The position numbers and the translations under genes were made by a program. The notes under the pieces were generated by a model. It ran no database searches, was not told the DNA's origin, and was given only the letters and a program-made list of their open reading frames with translations. Positions 35,228-46,900 of a DNA stretch of 64,000 bases are shown here, piece after piece (within the stretch, counting starts at the first letter, position 1; the number at the start of each line of letters is the position of its first letter). This stretch comes from Avena insularis (taxonomy: Eukaryota > Streptophyta > Magnoliopsida > Poales > Poaceae), in assembly GCA_023614405.1 (NCBI GenBank), contig CM042697.1, positions 187,425,189 through 187,489,188 of the forward strand, read 5' to 3'.

Positions 35228-36300
35228 GTGAAGTCTTCTCTAGAGGATCACATCAAAGCTGCTCAAAGGCAAGATCCTGAGATTAACACAATTAAAGAGA
35301 ACATTGCTAGCGGAGTTGCTAAATGTTTCTCTCTTAACAAGGAAGGTGTTCTATATTTCGGTACACGTTTGGTAGTAGAAAATGGAAAGGGCTTGAAGCA
35401 GATAATTCTTACCGAAGCTCATAAAACACCCCTTTCTATCCACCCTGGAGGTACCAAGATGTATCGGGATCTTCGTCAACAATTCTAGTGGTCTAGTATG
35501 AAGAAGGATATCGCTTGTTTCGTTGAAGAATGTGACGTTTGTCATCGCGTCAAGGCTGAGCACCAAAGACCCGCTTGTCTCCTACAACCACATCGTATCC
35601 CTGAATGGAAATGGGATGAAGTTGGTATGGATTTCATTACTGGTCTTCCTAAGAGTCGGAAAGGAAACGATGCCATCTGGGTAATCGTTGACTATCTGTC
35701 CAAGGTTGCTCACTTCCTACCTGTTCGCGAGAGCATTAATGCTAATCAATTGGCTGATCTATATATCTCTCGAATAGTTGTCCTTATGGGGTACCAAAGA
35801 AAATCTTCTCTGACCGAGGGAGTTTGTTCACCTCAAGGTTCTGGACAAGTTTCCAACAAGCTATGGGAACCCGTCTGTCCTTCAGTACAACTTACCATCC
35901 TAGTACCGGTGGCCAGACCGAAAGAGTGAATCAAATCCTTGAAGACATGCTAAGAGCATGTGTCATATCTTTTGGTAAGGACTGGGAGAAATTCCTTCCT
36001 TTTGCTGAATTCTCCTACAATAACAGTTATCAGTACAGTATAGAAATGGCACCTTTCCAGTTCATATACAAAGAACCTGCCGTACTCCTTTGAACTGGTC
36101 AGAAACTGGCGAAAGAAAGTTCTTTGGACCAGATATGATCCAGGAAGCAGAAGATCAAGTTCGAATCATTCGAGATTGTTTGAAAACAGCTCGGTCTCGC
36201 CAGAAAAGCTATCATGATCGTCATCATCAACATGCTGAATATAAGGTTGGTGATCAAGCTTATCTGCAGGTCACCCGTTAAAGGGTGTCCACCGTTTCGG
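35228..36300 (+). pseudogene. Chromovirus integrase
   Basis: The zinc-binding HHCC part is readable (EAHKTPLSIHPG, CFVEECDVCHRVKAEH), interrupted by a TAG at 35486-35488. The core has GMDFITGLPKSRKG with the first Asp; a frameshift near 35810 moves to the frame with SRFWTSFQQAMG and GGQTERVNQILEDML, where the catalytic Glu is kept. Further stops follow at about 36091 and 36279. Confidence 0.9.
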
Positions 36301-36690
36301 TATCAAAGGCAAACTGGCTCCTCGCTATGTTGGTCCTTTCGCATTCTTTCCAGGCAAGGTAAACTCGCATATCAATTGGATCTTCCTGCAAACTTCCCTA
36401 AGGTGCATGACGTCTTTTATGTGTTACAACTCAAGCGTTGCTTCAAAGACCCTGTCCGTGGTGTTAATCACCAAACTCTTCATCTCTAGAAGGATCTGAC
36501 TTATCGTGAGTATCTTGTTTGTATCCTTGATGAAACCGAGCGCAAGACTCATCGTCAAAACATTAAGTTCCTGAAAGTTCAGTGGTCTAATCACTCTGAG
36601 GATGAAGCAACCTGGGAACGAGAAATTCGTCTTTGATCTGAGTATCCTGCCTTCTTTTCCAAAACTTAGGAATCTCGGGTCGAGATTCTT
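36301..36690 (+). pseudogene. Chromovirus integrase C-terminus and chromodomain
   Basis: The GPF/Y-like part (KVHDVFYVLQLKRCF) is followed, past a stop at 36487-36489, by the chromodomain: EYLVCILDETERKTHRQN, FLKVQWSNHSEDEATWE, with the aromatic residues typical of Ty3 chromodomains. Chromodomains steer integration to chromatin marks. The pol end overlaps the conserved AATCTCGGGTCGAGATT before the purine tract. Confidence 0.85.
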
Positions 36691-36705
36691 GTAAGGGGGT
36701 AGAGC
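36691..36705 (+). other. Polypurine tract of the chromovirus
   Basis: GTAAGGGGGTAGAGC lies directly before the 3' LTR start TGTAACAG. Confidence 0.88.
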
Positions 36706-39700
36706 TGTAACAGCCCAAGTTTGTAATATATGTAATTAGTACCTAAGCATTGCATGCATCTGTTTAAATCAATAAAATATATGCATGTGAGAAAGTATTG
36801 AACAAATGCAAACTCTAAACCCTATCTTTCTATCTCTAATAAACCCTTTCAAGGTGGTTTGAATTTGAAAAAATACAAAATAATGGAACCCAAATGGATT
36901 ACAAGGGTCTCTATGTGTTTCAAATAATGTTTTAAAGCTTCTAGTATTTTTGAATTATACAAATCAGAAAAAGGAAGTGAAACACAATTGGAAAAGAGTA
37001 AAATAGAAAAAAATAGTTTCACAAAAAAAGGAGCAGTAGCAACCGATGGTCCATGACCCATCTCTCCTCTCCCTCCTTCCATGCATGACATCCAATGACG
37101 AGCTTGGCCCACCTGGGCCTAGTAGCCACGTGCCCTTCAGCAGTTTTGTCGTATTCGCAGCTGACACCTGCGCACCTGTTTGTCGCCAAAGGACGTCGAT
37201 CTCAACCACTCGTGTTGCACCGTACGTCGAGCTCCTGGGAGGATAAGGTTGCCGCGACGCTGCCCTTGCTCTCCCTATCCACTTTCCCCTCCCTCCCTTG
37301 CTCTCGCTGGCTCTCTCCCGTGCAAGCCCGAACCCTAGCCCTCCATGGCCGCCGGCTAGCCACTGTTGCTGGCCTCCCCGAGCTTAGATGACATCTCCAC
37401 GAGATCCGTCTGGACATGAGCTTCCTCCTCCCCAAAGGAATCGGGTCGGGACGCCCCCAATCGGCCGCATCGACCTCTTCTTCCTCAGCACCGACGAGCT
37501 CCTACGCACACCTCGCCGTCGTTCTGAGCTCCGCCACGCCTCGTCATCAACCCCTTTAGCTCGAGGTTGAGCACGCCATCCTCCTGGACCACATCTTCGT
37601 CTCTCTCCCCCTCTATATCCCGCATGTGTCGTCGATCTGCGAGCGCTGCTCGTCGCAGGCCAAGCTCCGATGACCCAATCCCAGCGGCGCCGCCACCACA
37701 AGGTTCGTCTCACTGCGCTGGTTCGAGTAGGCTAGGTCTGGTAGCCCCGCGCGCCCTTCTCCGCCGTCTCCGACCGTCTTCTGATGTGTTGTCCGGCGAG
37801 CCCGCGTGGCGCCGACGTGGTGCCTGTGTGTCGTCGCGTGTTGCTGGTGTGGTCTGACAGCGTGGCTCGTTGAGGTGGCACTGACGTGGCCTTGGGCCCG
37901 TTTGTAAGTGTCTGTGGGTAGGTTTAGATGCAGTGATAAAAGTATCTGGCCCTGCTATGACGTCAGCCTGATGCAGTAAATGTTTTTAATTGATTAAATA
38001 ATTCTAGAAATTGATATAAATCTTGTAAAATCAATAAAAAATGATTTATAAGTCAGAAAAATATGTATAATATATCAAAATGTTTAGAAAAATGAGATCC
38101 ATCTAATTACACTATAATCATGCATTTCTAATCAACTTTAATGACAAATTTTATTAGAACAACATAGTAACCCCTCATAGGTGATTCCGGAGTTTCCCCA
38201 AGTTAGGGTTTTCACCCCTCAGAACCCCGTTTAAACTGTCAAGCATGTCTTAGGGTTTCATTTCAATGCAATTTTAACTTGTCATATAATCATCCATGCT
38301 TGAGCATTGCATTGATGCCATGTCTTGATTGTCGCCTTTCTTTCCCGTATTGGTTCTTCACGATAGGATCCGAGCTTGAGGCTAAAGTCAACAACACCGA
38401 AGATCCATACCTATCTACTGACGGACAAGGCAAGCGTAGCCTCTCATTCTGAACCTACTTTTACAAAGTATATTATTTTCTCGCTATGATGCACACGATT
38501 CCAATGTGGTCTTTTGTCAATAGATAATGTTACCTATCTGCTGCCCAGTTTCTCTTTTGTAGCCTTATACTCCTGATCCACTGCTCCTACCATACCTAGG
38601 TCTGTCATTTGAGCGTTGCTAGAGCTTTTGTGATCGACAGCTTATCCATGCATAGTAACAACGTCTGATCTGTCCGAATGATGAATCAGAGATGTCGGTG
38701 AGTCTAAAAAGGTAGGAGATGGTGACATCATCGAAGGAGTTAACTAAACATGCTAAGGCTTGTATGGGAGGCCATGTTGGGTGTGGTTTTTGTAGTCTCA
38801 TGCTCGCCACCTCTAGGAACTGAGTTCTTGCCTTTGGAACCGAGATGAGCATACAACCACACGGGGCTTGGGAACCCCTCGAATGACTAACTTGGCTAGT
38901 AGATTCCATGAGTCACATAGTTCAGGCATTCCATTTGGCATACGCATTAAAAACGTTTTCGAAAGAGGAGGTGATGGAGGTGCATCATAACAGGTAGGGA
39001 AGCGTGGCCGCGGTTGCTTGGGGTCGATGTAGCACCTGGTGAACCAACCTCGCATCACATCTTTAGGGACCGGCTTCAGGACTTGACCCGTTACGGCGGA
39101 ACCATCCCTAGTGCTTGACTCATGGTCTCGGCGAAATCAAGGTAAAGGTCGTGGTCAACCACCCTCAGTCGGCCTTCCAAGGAAGAGGGCTAATAATATT
39201 TTGCATTAAGAGTCGGTTGGTACGTGTGGGTAAAGTTGTACACCCCTGTAGGGTATTAATCTTTTCGAAAAGCCGTGTTCACGATTATGAACGCTTGGTG
39301 ACCAGATTCTAAGATCATAGATAACATTAACCATTATAAAACTTGTTGATCCACGTGTGCTTAAGGATACTTCCTCTGGGTTGAGCGGGTGATCCTAGAT
39401 AGAAGGTTCTGATGAAGATGGTGGTTATCAAGATATGATGAACAAGATGAATAAGTCGTTATCTTATCCCTTTTAAAATATTCTGAGTAGATGAGCCTCT
39501 TCTTTCTCTTGTTTACAAATAAAGATTGCTTTACGCAAAAGTTAATCCAGAGAAAGCCTTTCTAGCCAGAGCATGTAGACAGTAGGTTAACTAAGTATTG
39601 TGGAGTACATTCTCGTACTCAGCCTTGCTCCAATGTTGTTTTTCTACAGATGATCTAGTTGTGTCTGACGGTGGCCTCTACCTAGACACGAAGAGTAGTT

Positions 39701-40011
39701 GGGGGTCCTAGGTAGCAGCCTGAGGACTATGGGATAGACGTCGCTTCTTTTTATGGCCTCTTAGGCCCTTTGCTATGTTGTTGTGTAGAACGACATAATT
39801 TGCTTCCGCTGTGTGATGTAATGTTGGGTCTATGAACTCTGGTTTGTAATTACTCTAATATCGTACTCTGTTAAGAGTTTAAACTTATGTTGTTGAATCC
39901 CTGAGTTCTGTAATGTTACCGAATCATACTGTGATCTTCCATGCCTGGAGTTGAGCTTATCTTAGATAGTGATATGAGGTTAGTTTAACCCTAATCCCGA
40001 GTGTTGCTACA
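36706..40011 (+). repeat. 3' LTR of the chromovirus
   Basis: It aligns with 28637-31785. It starts TGTAACAGCCCAAG and ends GTTGCTACA. It keeps about 20 bases near 36760 and about 140 bases near 38060-38195 that the 5' LTR lacks. Confidence 0.93.
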
Positions 40012-40016
40012 CAAAA
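40012..40016. repeat. Target-site duplication CAAAA, right copy
   Basis: Exact match to 28632-28636. Confidence 0.92.
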
Positions 40017-40870
40017 TTTGTGCCATTTCCTATTATGATGCTATGTGGGTACCCATATCTCAGGATAATATCCTTGAGTAATCTCACTATTGTGGGCCCA
40101 TCACATTTCCTTATTGGTTTCACCTCAATCCACTTTGTGAATTTATCAACCATGACCAGAATATGGGTCATGCCAGCATTAGCCGGCTTAAATGGTCCGA
40201 CCATATCCAAGCACCACATGGCAAACGTTAAGTGATTAGTAATGCAGATGATGGCATATGACATTTGCTTGCGTATCTTTGTCAGTCATAGCAATTTTTC
40301 ACTAGTTCTTCTGCCTCTCCCAAAGCAATGGGCCAATAAAACCCATGGCAAAATGCTTTGGCGACTAAGGCTCTGGATGAAGCATGGTGACCACATTCAA
40401 CTTGATATATTTCTAGTAAAATTTCTCGGCCTTCTGTCTGATCAACACACCTCTACAGAACATTGGTTACGCTTCTCTTGTATAGCTCATAGTTTATTAT
40501 GGTGTAAGCCTTATCCCTTGTTTGGATCTATCTAGAAAGGACTTCTTCACTCGGCAAAGTTTCATCCTTTAAAAATAGGAAAATTGGTCGTGCCCTTTTT
40601 GGTACTTCATGTGCCGGGTAATTATTTCAGCAGTCTCCATCACATCTGCCGACATAACCTCTGCCAGATTAAACTGCCTAGTCCCAGGGTTCCACAAGGC
40701 TGTCCCCAGGTGTGCCAAGTCAGTCCCCGGGTTATTCGGATTAATTATTCCATCCATGTCCATTGGGTCAGATTCAGATACTATGCTAGCCGGGATACAA
40801 ATTGATTCGGATTCAGGTGATGGTATAATTGATGGTTTTCTGAGGTGTTCAAGGGAAATGCCGTGTGGGA
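40017..40870 (-). pseudogene. Tat-1 integrase, N-terminal half and linker
   Basis: Minus-strand reading: MWCLDMVGPFKPANAGMTHI (first Asp), DKFTKWIEVKPI, LKDIILRYGYPHSI, then IGNGTNF, where the second catalytic Asp of the usual DNG motif appears as Gly. The insertion of the chromovirus follows immediately. The part from 40270 to 40870 carries the zinc-binding N-terminus and the linker from RNase H but is broken by many stops and frame changes. Confidence 0.8.
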
Positions 40871-40874
40871 TGGA

Positions 40875-41495
40875 CTACCTGGATGAACCGAGTTTTGACA
40901 ATGTGTCGGCAGCATCATTTTGTGCCATGGGTATATGATGGAATTCACATCCGTCAAAATACTCGCTTATCTTTTGCACATGAAACCTATATAGTGCCAT
41001 AATGGCATCCAGTGCATCCCAATGACCTAATACTACAAGGTCCGAATCACCAAAACATTGCATTCGATGTATACCAATGTCCTTTACTACTTTTAAGCCA
41101 TGGACTAGTGCCTCATATTTGGCTACATTATTTGATGTAGCAAAGTGTATTTGCAACACATATTTCAGCCGATCATTCTTGGGTAAGGTGAGGAATATGC
41201 CCGCACCTAATCCATATTTTAGCTTTGACCCATCAAAATGCATTCTCCAGTAATTTGGATCAGGCAGGGGAGGCTTATATTGCATCTCGGCCCAATCGAT
41301 AAAATTTTTGGTAACTACTTGAGATTTTATTGCATTTCTGCTATCGAATTGTGGAGCGTAAGGGGCTAGCTCAATTTCCCATTTGTCTATTCCTCCACGT
41401 GCATCTTTGTTGCCCATTATCTCGGCAATTGGTCCTTCACATATCACCTTTATAGGGTGTTCTTCAAAATAATGCTTCAGCTTCTTTGCCGACAA
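40875..41495 (-). pseudogene. Tat-1 RNase H
   Basis: An open frame of 206 residues contains WRMHFDGSKLKYGLGAGI (first Asp), NVAKYEALVHGLK (Glu), QCFGDSDLVVLGHW (Asp) and MAQNDAADTLSKLGS (last Asp). All four metal-binding acidic residues appear present. The sequence type with GDSDLVV and ADTLSKLGS belongs to the RNase H found after RT in Tat and Athila Ty3 elements. Confidence 0.87.
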
Positions 41496-42650
41496 ATATA
41501 CTTCGAATGCTATTTTTTGATAATGGAGATAGTTCTGTTTTGAAGCTAATAGTACCTCGATTAGGTAATATACTGGCCTCTACACTGACTTACCCTCTTC
41601 ATCTCGCTCAAGCACTATTACGACACTTACGACTTGGTTTGTCGCTGCCACATGGAGCAACATTGGCTCTTTGGATAGTGGGGAAGCTCAGACGGATGTA
41701 GAGGCTAACATTTTCTTTAATTCATGAAAGGCGTTATCTGCCTTGGGTGTCCAGATAAATTTATCTGACTTTTTCATCAATTGATATAAAGGCAATGCAT
41801 TTTCTCCAAGCCGACTTACGAACCGACTCAATGATGCCAGGAAACCTATGAACTTCTGGACATCTTTGAGGCATTTCGGTAGTTCCATGTGTTCTACTGC
41901 CCAAATATTTATCGGATTTTCTTAGATACCTCCGCTTGACACAAGGAAACCAAGTAATTTTCCGGCCAGTACACCAAAGGTGCATTTTTTCGGGTTAAGG
42001 TTCATTTAGAATCTTCTTAGATTCGTGAATGTCTGTCGGATATCATCTAATAGTGTGTGACATTCCTCAGTTTTTATTACCACGCTATCAACTCATACTT
42101 GGACATTTTTGCCAATTTGATCATATAAGCATTTTTGCATGCATCTTTGATATATCTCCCTTGCATTATGTCAGCCAAATGGCATGGTACGATAGCAATA
42201 AGCCCCGTACGGGGTAATGAATGTAGTCTTTATTTGATTGGCCGTATTTAACGGTATCTGGTGGAAACCAGAGTACGCGTCTACAAATGATAGTAACTCA
42301 CAACCAATAGTCGAATCAATAACCTGATCTATCATCGGCAAAGGAAATGTATCCTTTGGACATGCTTTGTTCAGGTTGGTGTAGTCGATACACATACGCC
42401 ACACCACAGCCACATTCGGGTCATATTTTTTCTTCCCAACAAACACCGGATTAGAGAGCCAATCCGGATGAAGTACTTCCATAATGAACCTGGCTGGAAG
42501 GAGCCGATCTATCTCATCTCCAATTATTTTTCTACTGTCCTCGGAGAAGCGGCGGAGAGGTTGCTTCACCGGCCTTGCATCTGGCCTTACATGTAAAGAG
42601 TGCTCTGCCAGCTCCCTCGGCACACCTTGCAGATCCTGAGTGGACCAAGC
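41496..42650 (-). pseudogene. Tat-1 reverse transcriptase
   Basis: The RT is readable from MPRELAEHSLHVRPDARPVK (42623) through DEIDRLLPARFIMEV, RMCIDYTNLNKACPKD, LSFVDAYSGFHQIPLN (motif A Asp intact) and TPYGAYCYRTMPFG. The active-site box is destroyed: on the minus strand VQV, a stop (42093-42095), VDS. Beyond it the thumb region continues in broken frames (PKCLKDVQKFIGFLASLSRF, 41688-41888). The tandem copy at 50098-51255 keeps YVDD. Confidence 0.88.
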
Positions 42651-42795
42651 AAAGATATCCCAATTCTCACAGAGGAAGCTGACGAGATCACTTTCCTATT
42701 TAGCATTTAGGTCGGCACCAACAGTAGTGGTGCGCTCTAGGAACAGGTCATCGATTCGGATCTTCTTGTTGTCCTTAGTCGGCTGAAATGAGACA

Positions 42796-43362
42796 CTACC
42801 ACGTGGGTTGGCGAGTGCCGGCATATTCAGCTATGCCGACTGAGCCAAAGCTGCCACTTCCTAAATCATCTTCTTTTCGCTTGAAATCACCAATGACTCG
42901 GCTAGGTTTGACCCGGTCGGCGCACTCCATTGATCTTCTGTAGTCTCCAGCAATGGTAATCACTCCATGTGGTCCTGGAATCTTCATTTTCATGTAACTA
43001 ACATGAGTACTAGCCATGAACTTTGAAAGTGCTGGCCTTCCTAGCAGTGCATGATAGCAGCTTTCCAGATCTACCACCTTGAACTCCAAATTTTCAGCTC
43101 GGCAGTTCTCCCTTGTGTCGGATAACACATCAATCCATACCATGCCTATTGGCTCACAAGACAACCCTGGCACAATGCCATGGAAGGTAGTCTTAGTCGC
43201 CTGAAACATGTTCTCGTTGATACCGAGCTTATGCATTGTGTCCTTGTATAGTATTTTTATGCTGCTACCATTGTTGACCAGCACTTTGGAGAACTTGACA
43301 TTAATATTCGGCCCAATGAACATCGGATCCAGCACCAATGCATATGATCTGGGGTTCGGCAT
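42796..43362 (-). pseudogene. Tat-1 protease region
   Basis: The frame reads PNPRSYALVLDPMFIG, SKVLVNNGSSIKILYKDTMH, GIVPGLSCEPIGM, then CYHALLGRPALSKFMAS. The expected active-site Asp in the L-V-D-x-G-S-S motif is Asn. The same change is present in the tandem copy at 51473-51905, so it predates the duplication. The C-terminal part runs into an RT linker. Confidence 0.82.
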
Positions 43363-43927
43363 TATCTTGGGGTGATCCCTTATGATCCAAGTGATTTCCT
43401 GATCTGACTAGTTCATGTATCTCGGCACTGTCGGCATAACCGCATTTACCTCGATGTGCGTCCTCTTCATACTTTTCTTATAATTTTGTTCTGTAGTGAA
43501 CACACAGTAGGCATGATGATGTTCTCTGTACTCATTTCTGCCTCCTTGAATGGGGTCTCCAGGGTTCTCTTGATTCTGATTCGCCACCTGGTGAACTACT
43601 TACCTTCTATCATGGTTCTCATATATTGGCAGTGGTTGCTTCTCATACCTTGGCGGTTGCGGAGGTAGAGCCAGTTGTTGTTGCACATTGCCTCCAGTGA
43701 GTTGAGGTCTTTGATTCGGATGGGTCGGCTGTGCACCACCCATTGCCATTTTCATCCAAGCACATTGCCGAGTTGTATGGTTCGCTGGCTTGGTCGGGTT
43801 AGGAGTGTGGAATTTACAAGGCTGATCCAACATGGATTCATACGTATACTTTGGTCTCTCTTGCCATTGCTTCTTTTGCTCAGGGGTCCACTGCTTCTTG
43901 TCAGCATTTCTCGGAGTCCATTTTTGG
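43363..43927 (-). pseudogene. Tat-1 Gag C-terminus
   Basis: The readable part includes KQWTPEQKKQWQERPKYTYE, CKFHTPNPTKPANHT, TRQCAWMKMAMGG and a Pro/Gln-rich tail (43600-43927). The first Cys/His-like motif (CKFH...C) is the usual Tat Gag end. Upstream Gag is replaced at 43927/8 by an unrelated LTR. Between 43363 and 43600 the frame is broken. Confidence 0.82.
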
Positions 43928-46900
43928 TGACCTAGCATACCACTACATGTGTAATACACTATAGTCGTTGATATGACATTCATAGAACACCGTTCCGTAA
44001 ATATCACATCCCTCAGAGTGGTACAACAGAAACATTGCGGGTCCAAATTACAAACATACAAACATGATTATTATTATTATTACAATACCAGAAGTTCGAG
44101 ACTTCAAAAGGTTCAACTTACAAACCAAATATAAACTGTTTTAGCGAAAGTTTCAAAGATGCAACTTGAACTCCGAGTTGAGCTCAACAACTTATTATAT
44201 ATGGTTCATGATGTTCGGCTCAATTGGTTACTCATAACTAAGGAAAGTAATCTGACTCGTTGCCGCCCAAACCATATCTGATCTCATAGTCCACCCCTTC
44301 CACACCACCCGACATGTCAGACTCCTAGTAGAATACATCATCTTGATATTCTGCTGCGTATAGAGGGGTTTCTTCTGGATCCTCGGAGTCTAAGCAGGAG
44401 ATCAAAGGAAAGGGTGAGTAACAGCGTTAACCACCAAGTTCATTATATGCAAGGTGGGAAGTTTGATGCTCTATCTACCGCCTCAGACTATTAGTCATTG
44501 GCACTATGTAGTTTTCATAAATCTTTCTTCAAAGATTGATTTTATTGTTAAAAAACTATGTCCATCAGCCTTTACAGGTTGACCAGAACTTTCATGGAGT
44601 TCCTTTCCTGCCGCATTCGTACCTCCTTCCCGGAATAGGGAGGAACAAGTTACAATTCTTACACTCTACAGAGGTACGTTACTTTACCCATGAGAGATCA
44701 ACTCCTTGTTTCACAACCGGGCGTACTTTCCCGTCCACAATTCCATGATGTGGGGCCTAGTAGGTGATCCAAGCCAATCACTGCCCCCTTCGCAACCCCG
44801 CATGTCCCCTTTGTGTACACCATGCCCACCCATTGAATTACGGCAATGGTTAGTACAGACCGTTAGATGCTAGAACTATCATGGGACATTGAGGGTTCCC
44901 ACCCATATGCTGCATATTCTCTACGAATTACCAATTAATGCACGCTACGAGAATATCAGCCACGGCTTGCACATCCAGCTACATGCGAGAGGAAGAAGAT
45001 ACAGCTTACTTCTCCATCCCATTCCAAATCTCATGGTTAACGCGTGATATACGGCGCTAGAATCACTAATGACATGGGTTGTTAAGTCCTAGGTGATTAA
45101 TCTTATTGCGGACGCGGACGTGGCTATTCGAATAGTTTGACACTCTGCAGAGATTGTACACTTTCACCACAACATTCGATACATCCGTCAGGAACAAATC
45201 CTGAATTCACCATACTCAGTATGCGGATAATCAATCCTAACCTTTCAATTACACTCCCTAGTATAGGCACCTCTCCTATGAGTTTGGCCTCCCAACCATG
45301 ACCAACTGTCAACTTGGGTACTGCACAGGTGGACAATCTTCACAAGGGAGCCTCAGTTTAGACCTTGGCCGCAAGGGAACCCATACTAAGGTATATAAAT
45401 TTCTAGTCATGCCCTACCCAATTTTCGGGTATTGTGGTTGTACGGTAAAATTGGAATGGTATCGCATCCAGACAACCATTAGTTTTATAAAGGTCTAAGG
45501 CTCATGCCTCAACATTTTCATCATCAAAATCATCTGGTGTTCAGAAACACATGTCAAAACATTTCAGTAGAATGACTCATCATTCTAAGGTTTTCATAAC
45601 CATTTTCACCAAGCATTCCCATCTAAAGTTGATCAAGTTTTATGCTTAGGACTAGCATCTACAAGTGGGGGTAAATACTAATGAGGGGTGGTAAACAAGT
45701 GGGGATTAGCTAAGTTCAATATCATGCCTCAGGATGACATTAGGATTATCTAACTTAGGCCAAGTTTTATGCTCTTTATGCTACCTTCAATTATCTTTCT
45801 AGAATCTACAAGTCACTAAGTAAACTTTTGATAGAAAGCTTTTAATAATACTAAGCTTGCAAGTAAAACTAGGATGGTGTGTCAAGTGGGTATAATCACA
45901 TATGCTTAAGGCATACAGTTGGCATAGTAACAAGCAAGTAGTAACTTGCATAAGTAGGGTATCTTGCAAGTGTGAGCTTTCTAAGTTGCAAGTGTTAGCT
46001 TGCCTTGTGCAGAGCAGTGGTTGAAGTTCTCCTCGGCTTCTTCCTCGTAGTATCCTCCTTCCTCCTCGTATCCTTGGTCGGTACTAGCGTCTATAAATAA
46101 ATACGAGGTACACAATCACCAAACAATACTTAACTATTTCTAATCATCACACAAAGGTTCACACTAGATGATCTATCATCATCACTAACATTACAAGATT
46201 AAAGCACTTGTCCCACTTATTTTATTTTGAGAAAAGTAATTTCCACTCAATGAAAAACTACTTAAGATTTAATATTCTCCAACTCAAACATGGGATCATG
46301 TTGACACGTGTCATCACCACATATTTCAGTACATGGGAATGTGATTTAAAGTGGTGTCACAATTTAATAAGGTTTAACCTTTTTATTTTATTTCAATAAA
46401 GTGACTAGAAATGCCTATGTGGAATTATTTTATTACTTGAACATTATTTCTATAAGTAAACCTATATATTTTTATATATTCTGAAAGGTATAGTTAAATG
46501 TGATTTTTGAGAGTTGGACTCAACTCAAAAGCTTTTATGGTTGAATTTTGAAAAATGTTTGAATGCAGAAAAGCTTCTGCCTTGTTATTTTTACCAGGGG
46601 TGATCTATAAATCTAAATGGTTTGAGTCCAACGGGCTTGGATTAAGCATTCCAGTACCTTCCTAACAAAATTGGTGTCATGCATTTTGGTCCAGTGAATC
46701 GAGCTGGGTTGATTTTTGAATCTAGGTACAGAACTGGGTTTGAAATTAAATGAATAAAACTAGATTTGAATTGTTGGGTCACGCGGGAGGTTTAACTAGG
46801 CCAGCCCACTATGCAAAGCGCACACGCGGGCTGGTTAAGTGGCTGTCCCCACACGTCAGTGAGACAGTGAGGGGAAAAGCGGTACGGGGTGATCTAGGCC

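Larger units (their letters stand above)
28637..40011 (+). mobile_element. Ty3 chromovirus, full length, coding decayed
   Basis: Two LTRs (3149 and 3306 bases) flank an internal region of 4920 bases with an iMet primer site, Gag, protease, RT, RNase H, integrase and a C-terminal chromodomain, then a purine tract. A perfect CAAAA duplication marks the insertion into the Tat-1 integrase gene. The chromodomain and long LTRs fit the Tekay/Del lineage. The ORF is broken by at least five stops and several frameshifts, and the RT has lost its motif A Asp. The two LTRs differ by large indels, so the insertion is old; Tat-1 is older still. Confidence 0.94.
21855..43927 (-). mobile_element. Ty3 Tat-lineage retrotransposon Tat-1, interrupted, 5' end missing
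   Basis: Reading on the minus strand from 43927 leftward: Gag C-terminus, protease, RT, RNase H, integrase N-half, then the inserted chromovirus (28637-40011), integrase C-half, an opposite-strand gene, polypurine tract and 3' LTR (21855-22572). RT upstream of integrase makes this Ty3. The RNase H sequence (MHFDGS, GDSDLVV) is of the Tat/Athila type. The 5' LTR, primer site and most of Gag are absent because an unrelated LTR (43928 onward) replaces them. All coding parts carry stops or frameshifts. Confidence 0.88.

Noticed and set aside
28637..40011. Envelope-like gene in the chromovirus
   Set aside because: The space between the chromodomain and the 3' LTR is only the purine tract; no extra gene fits.
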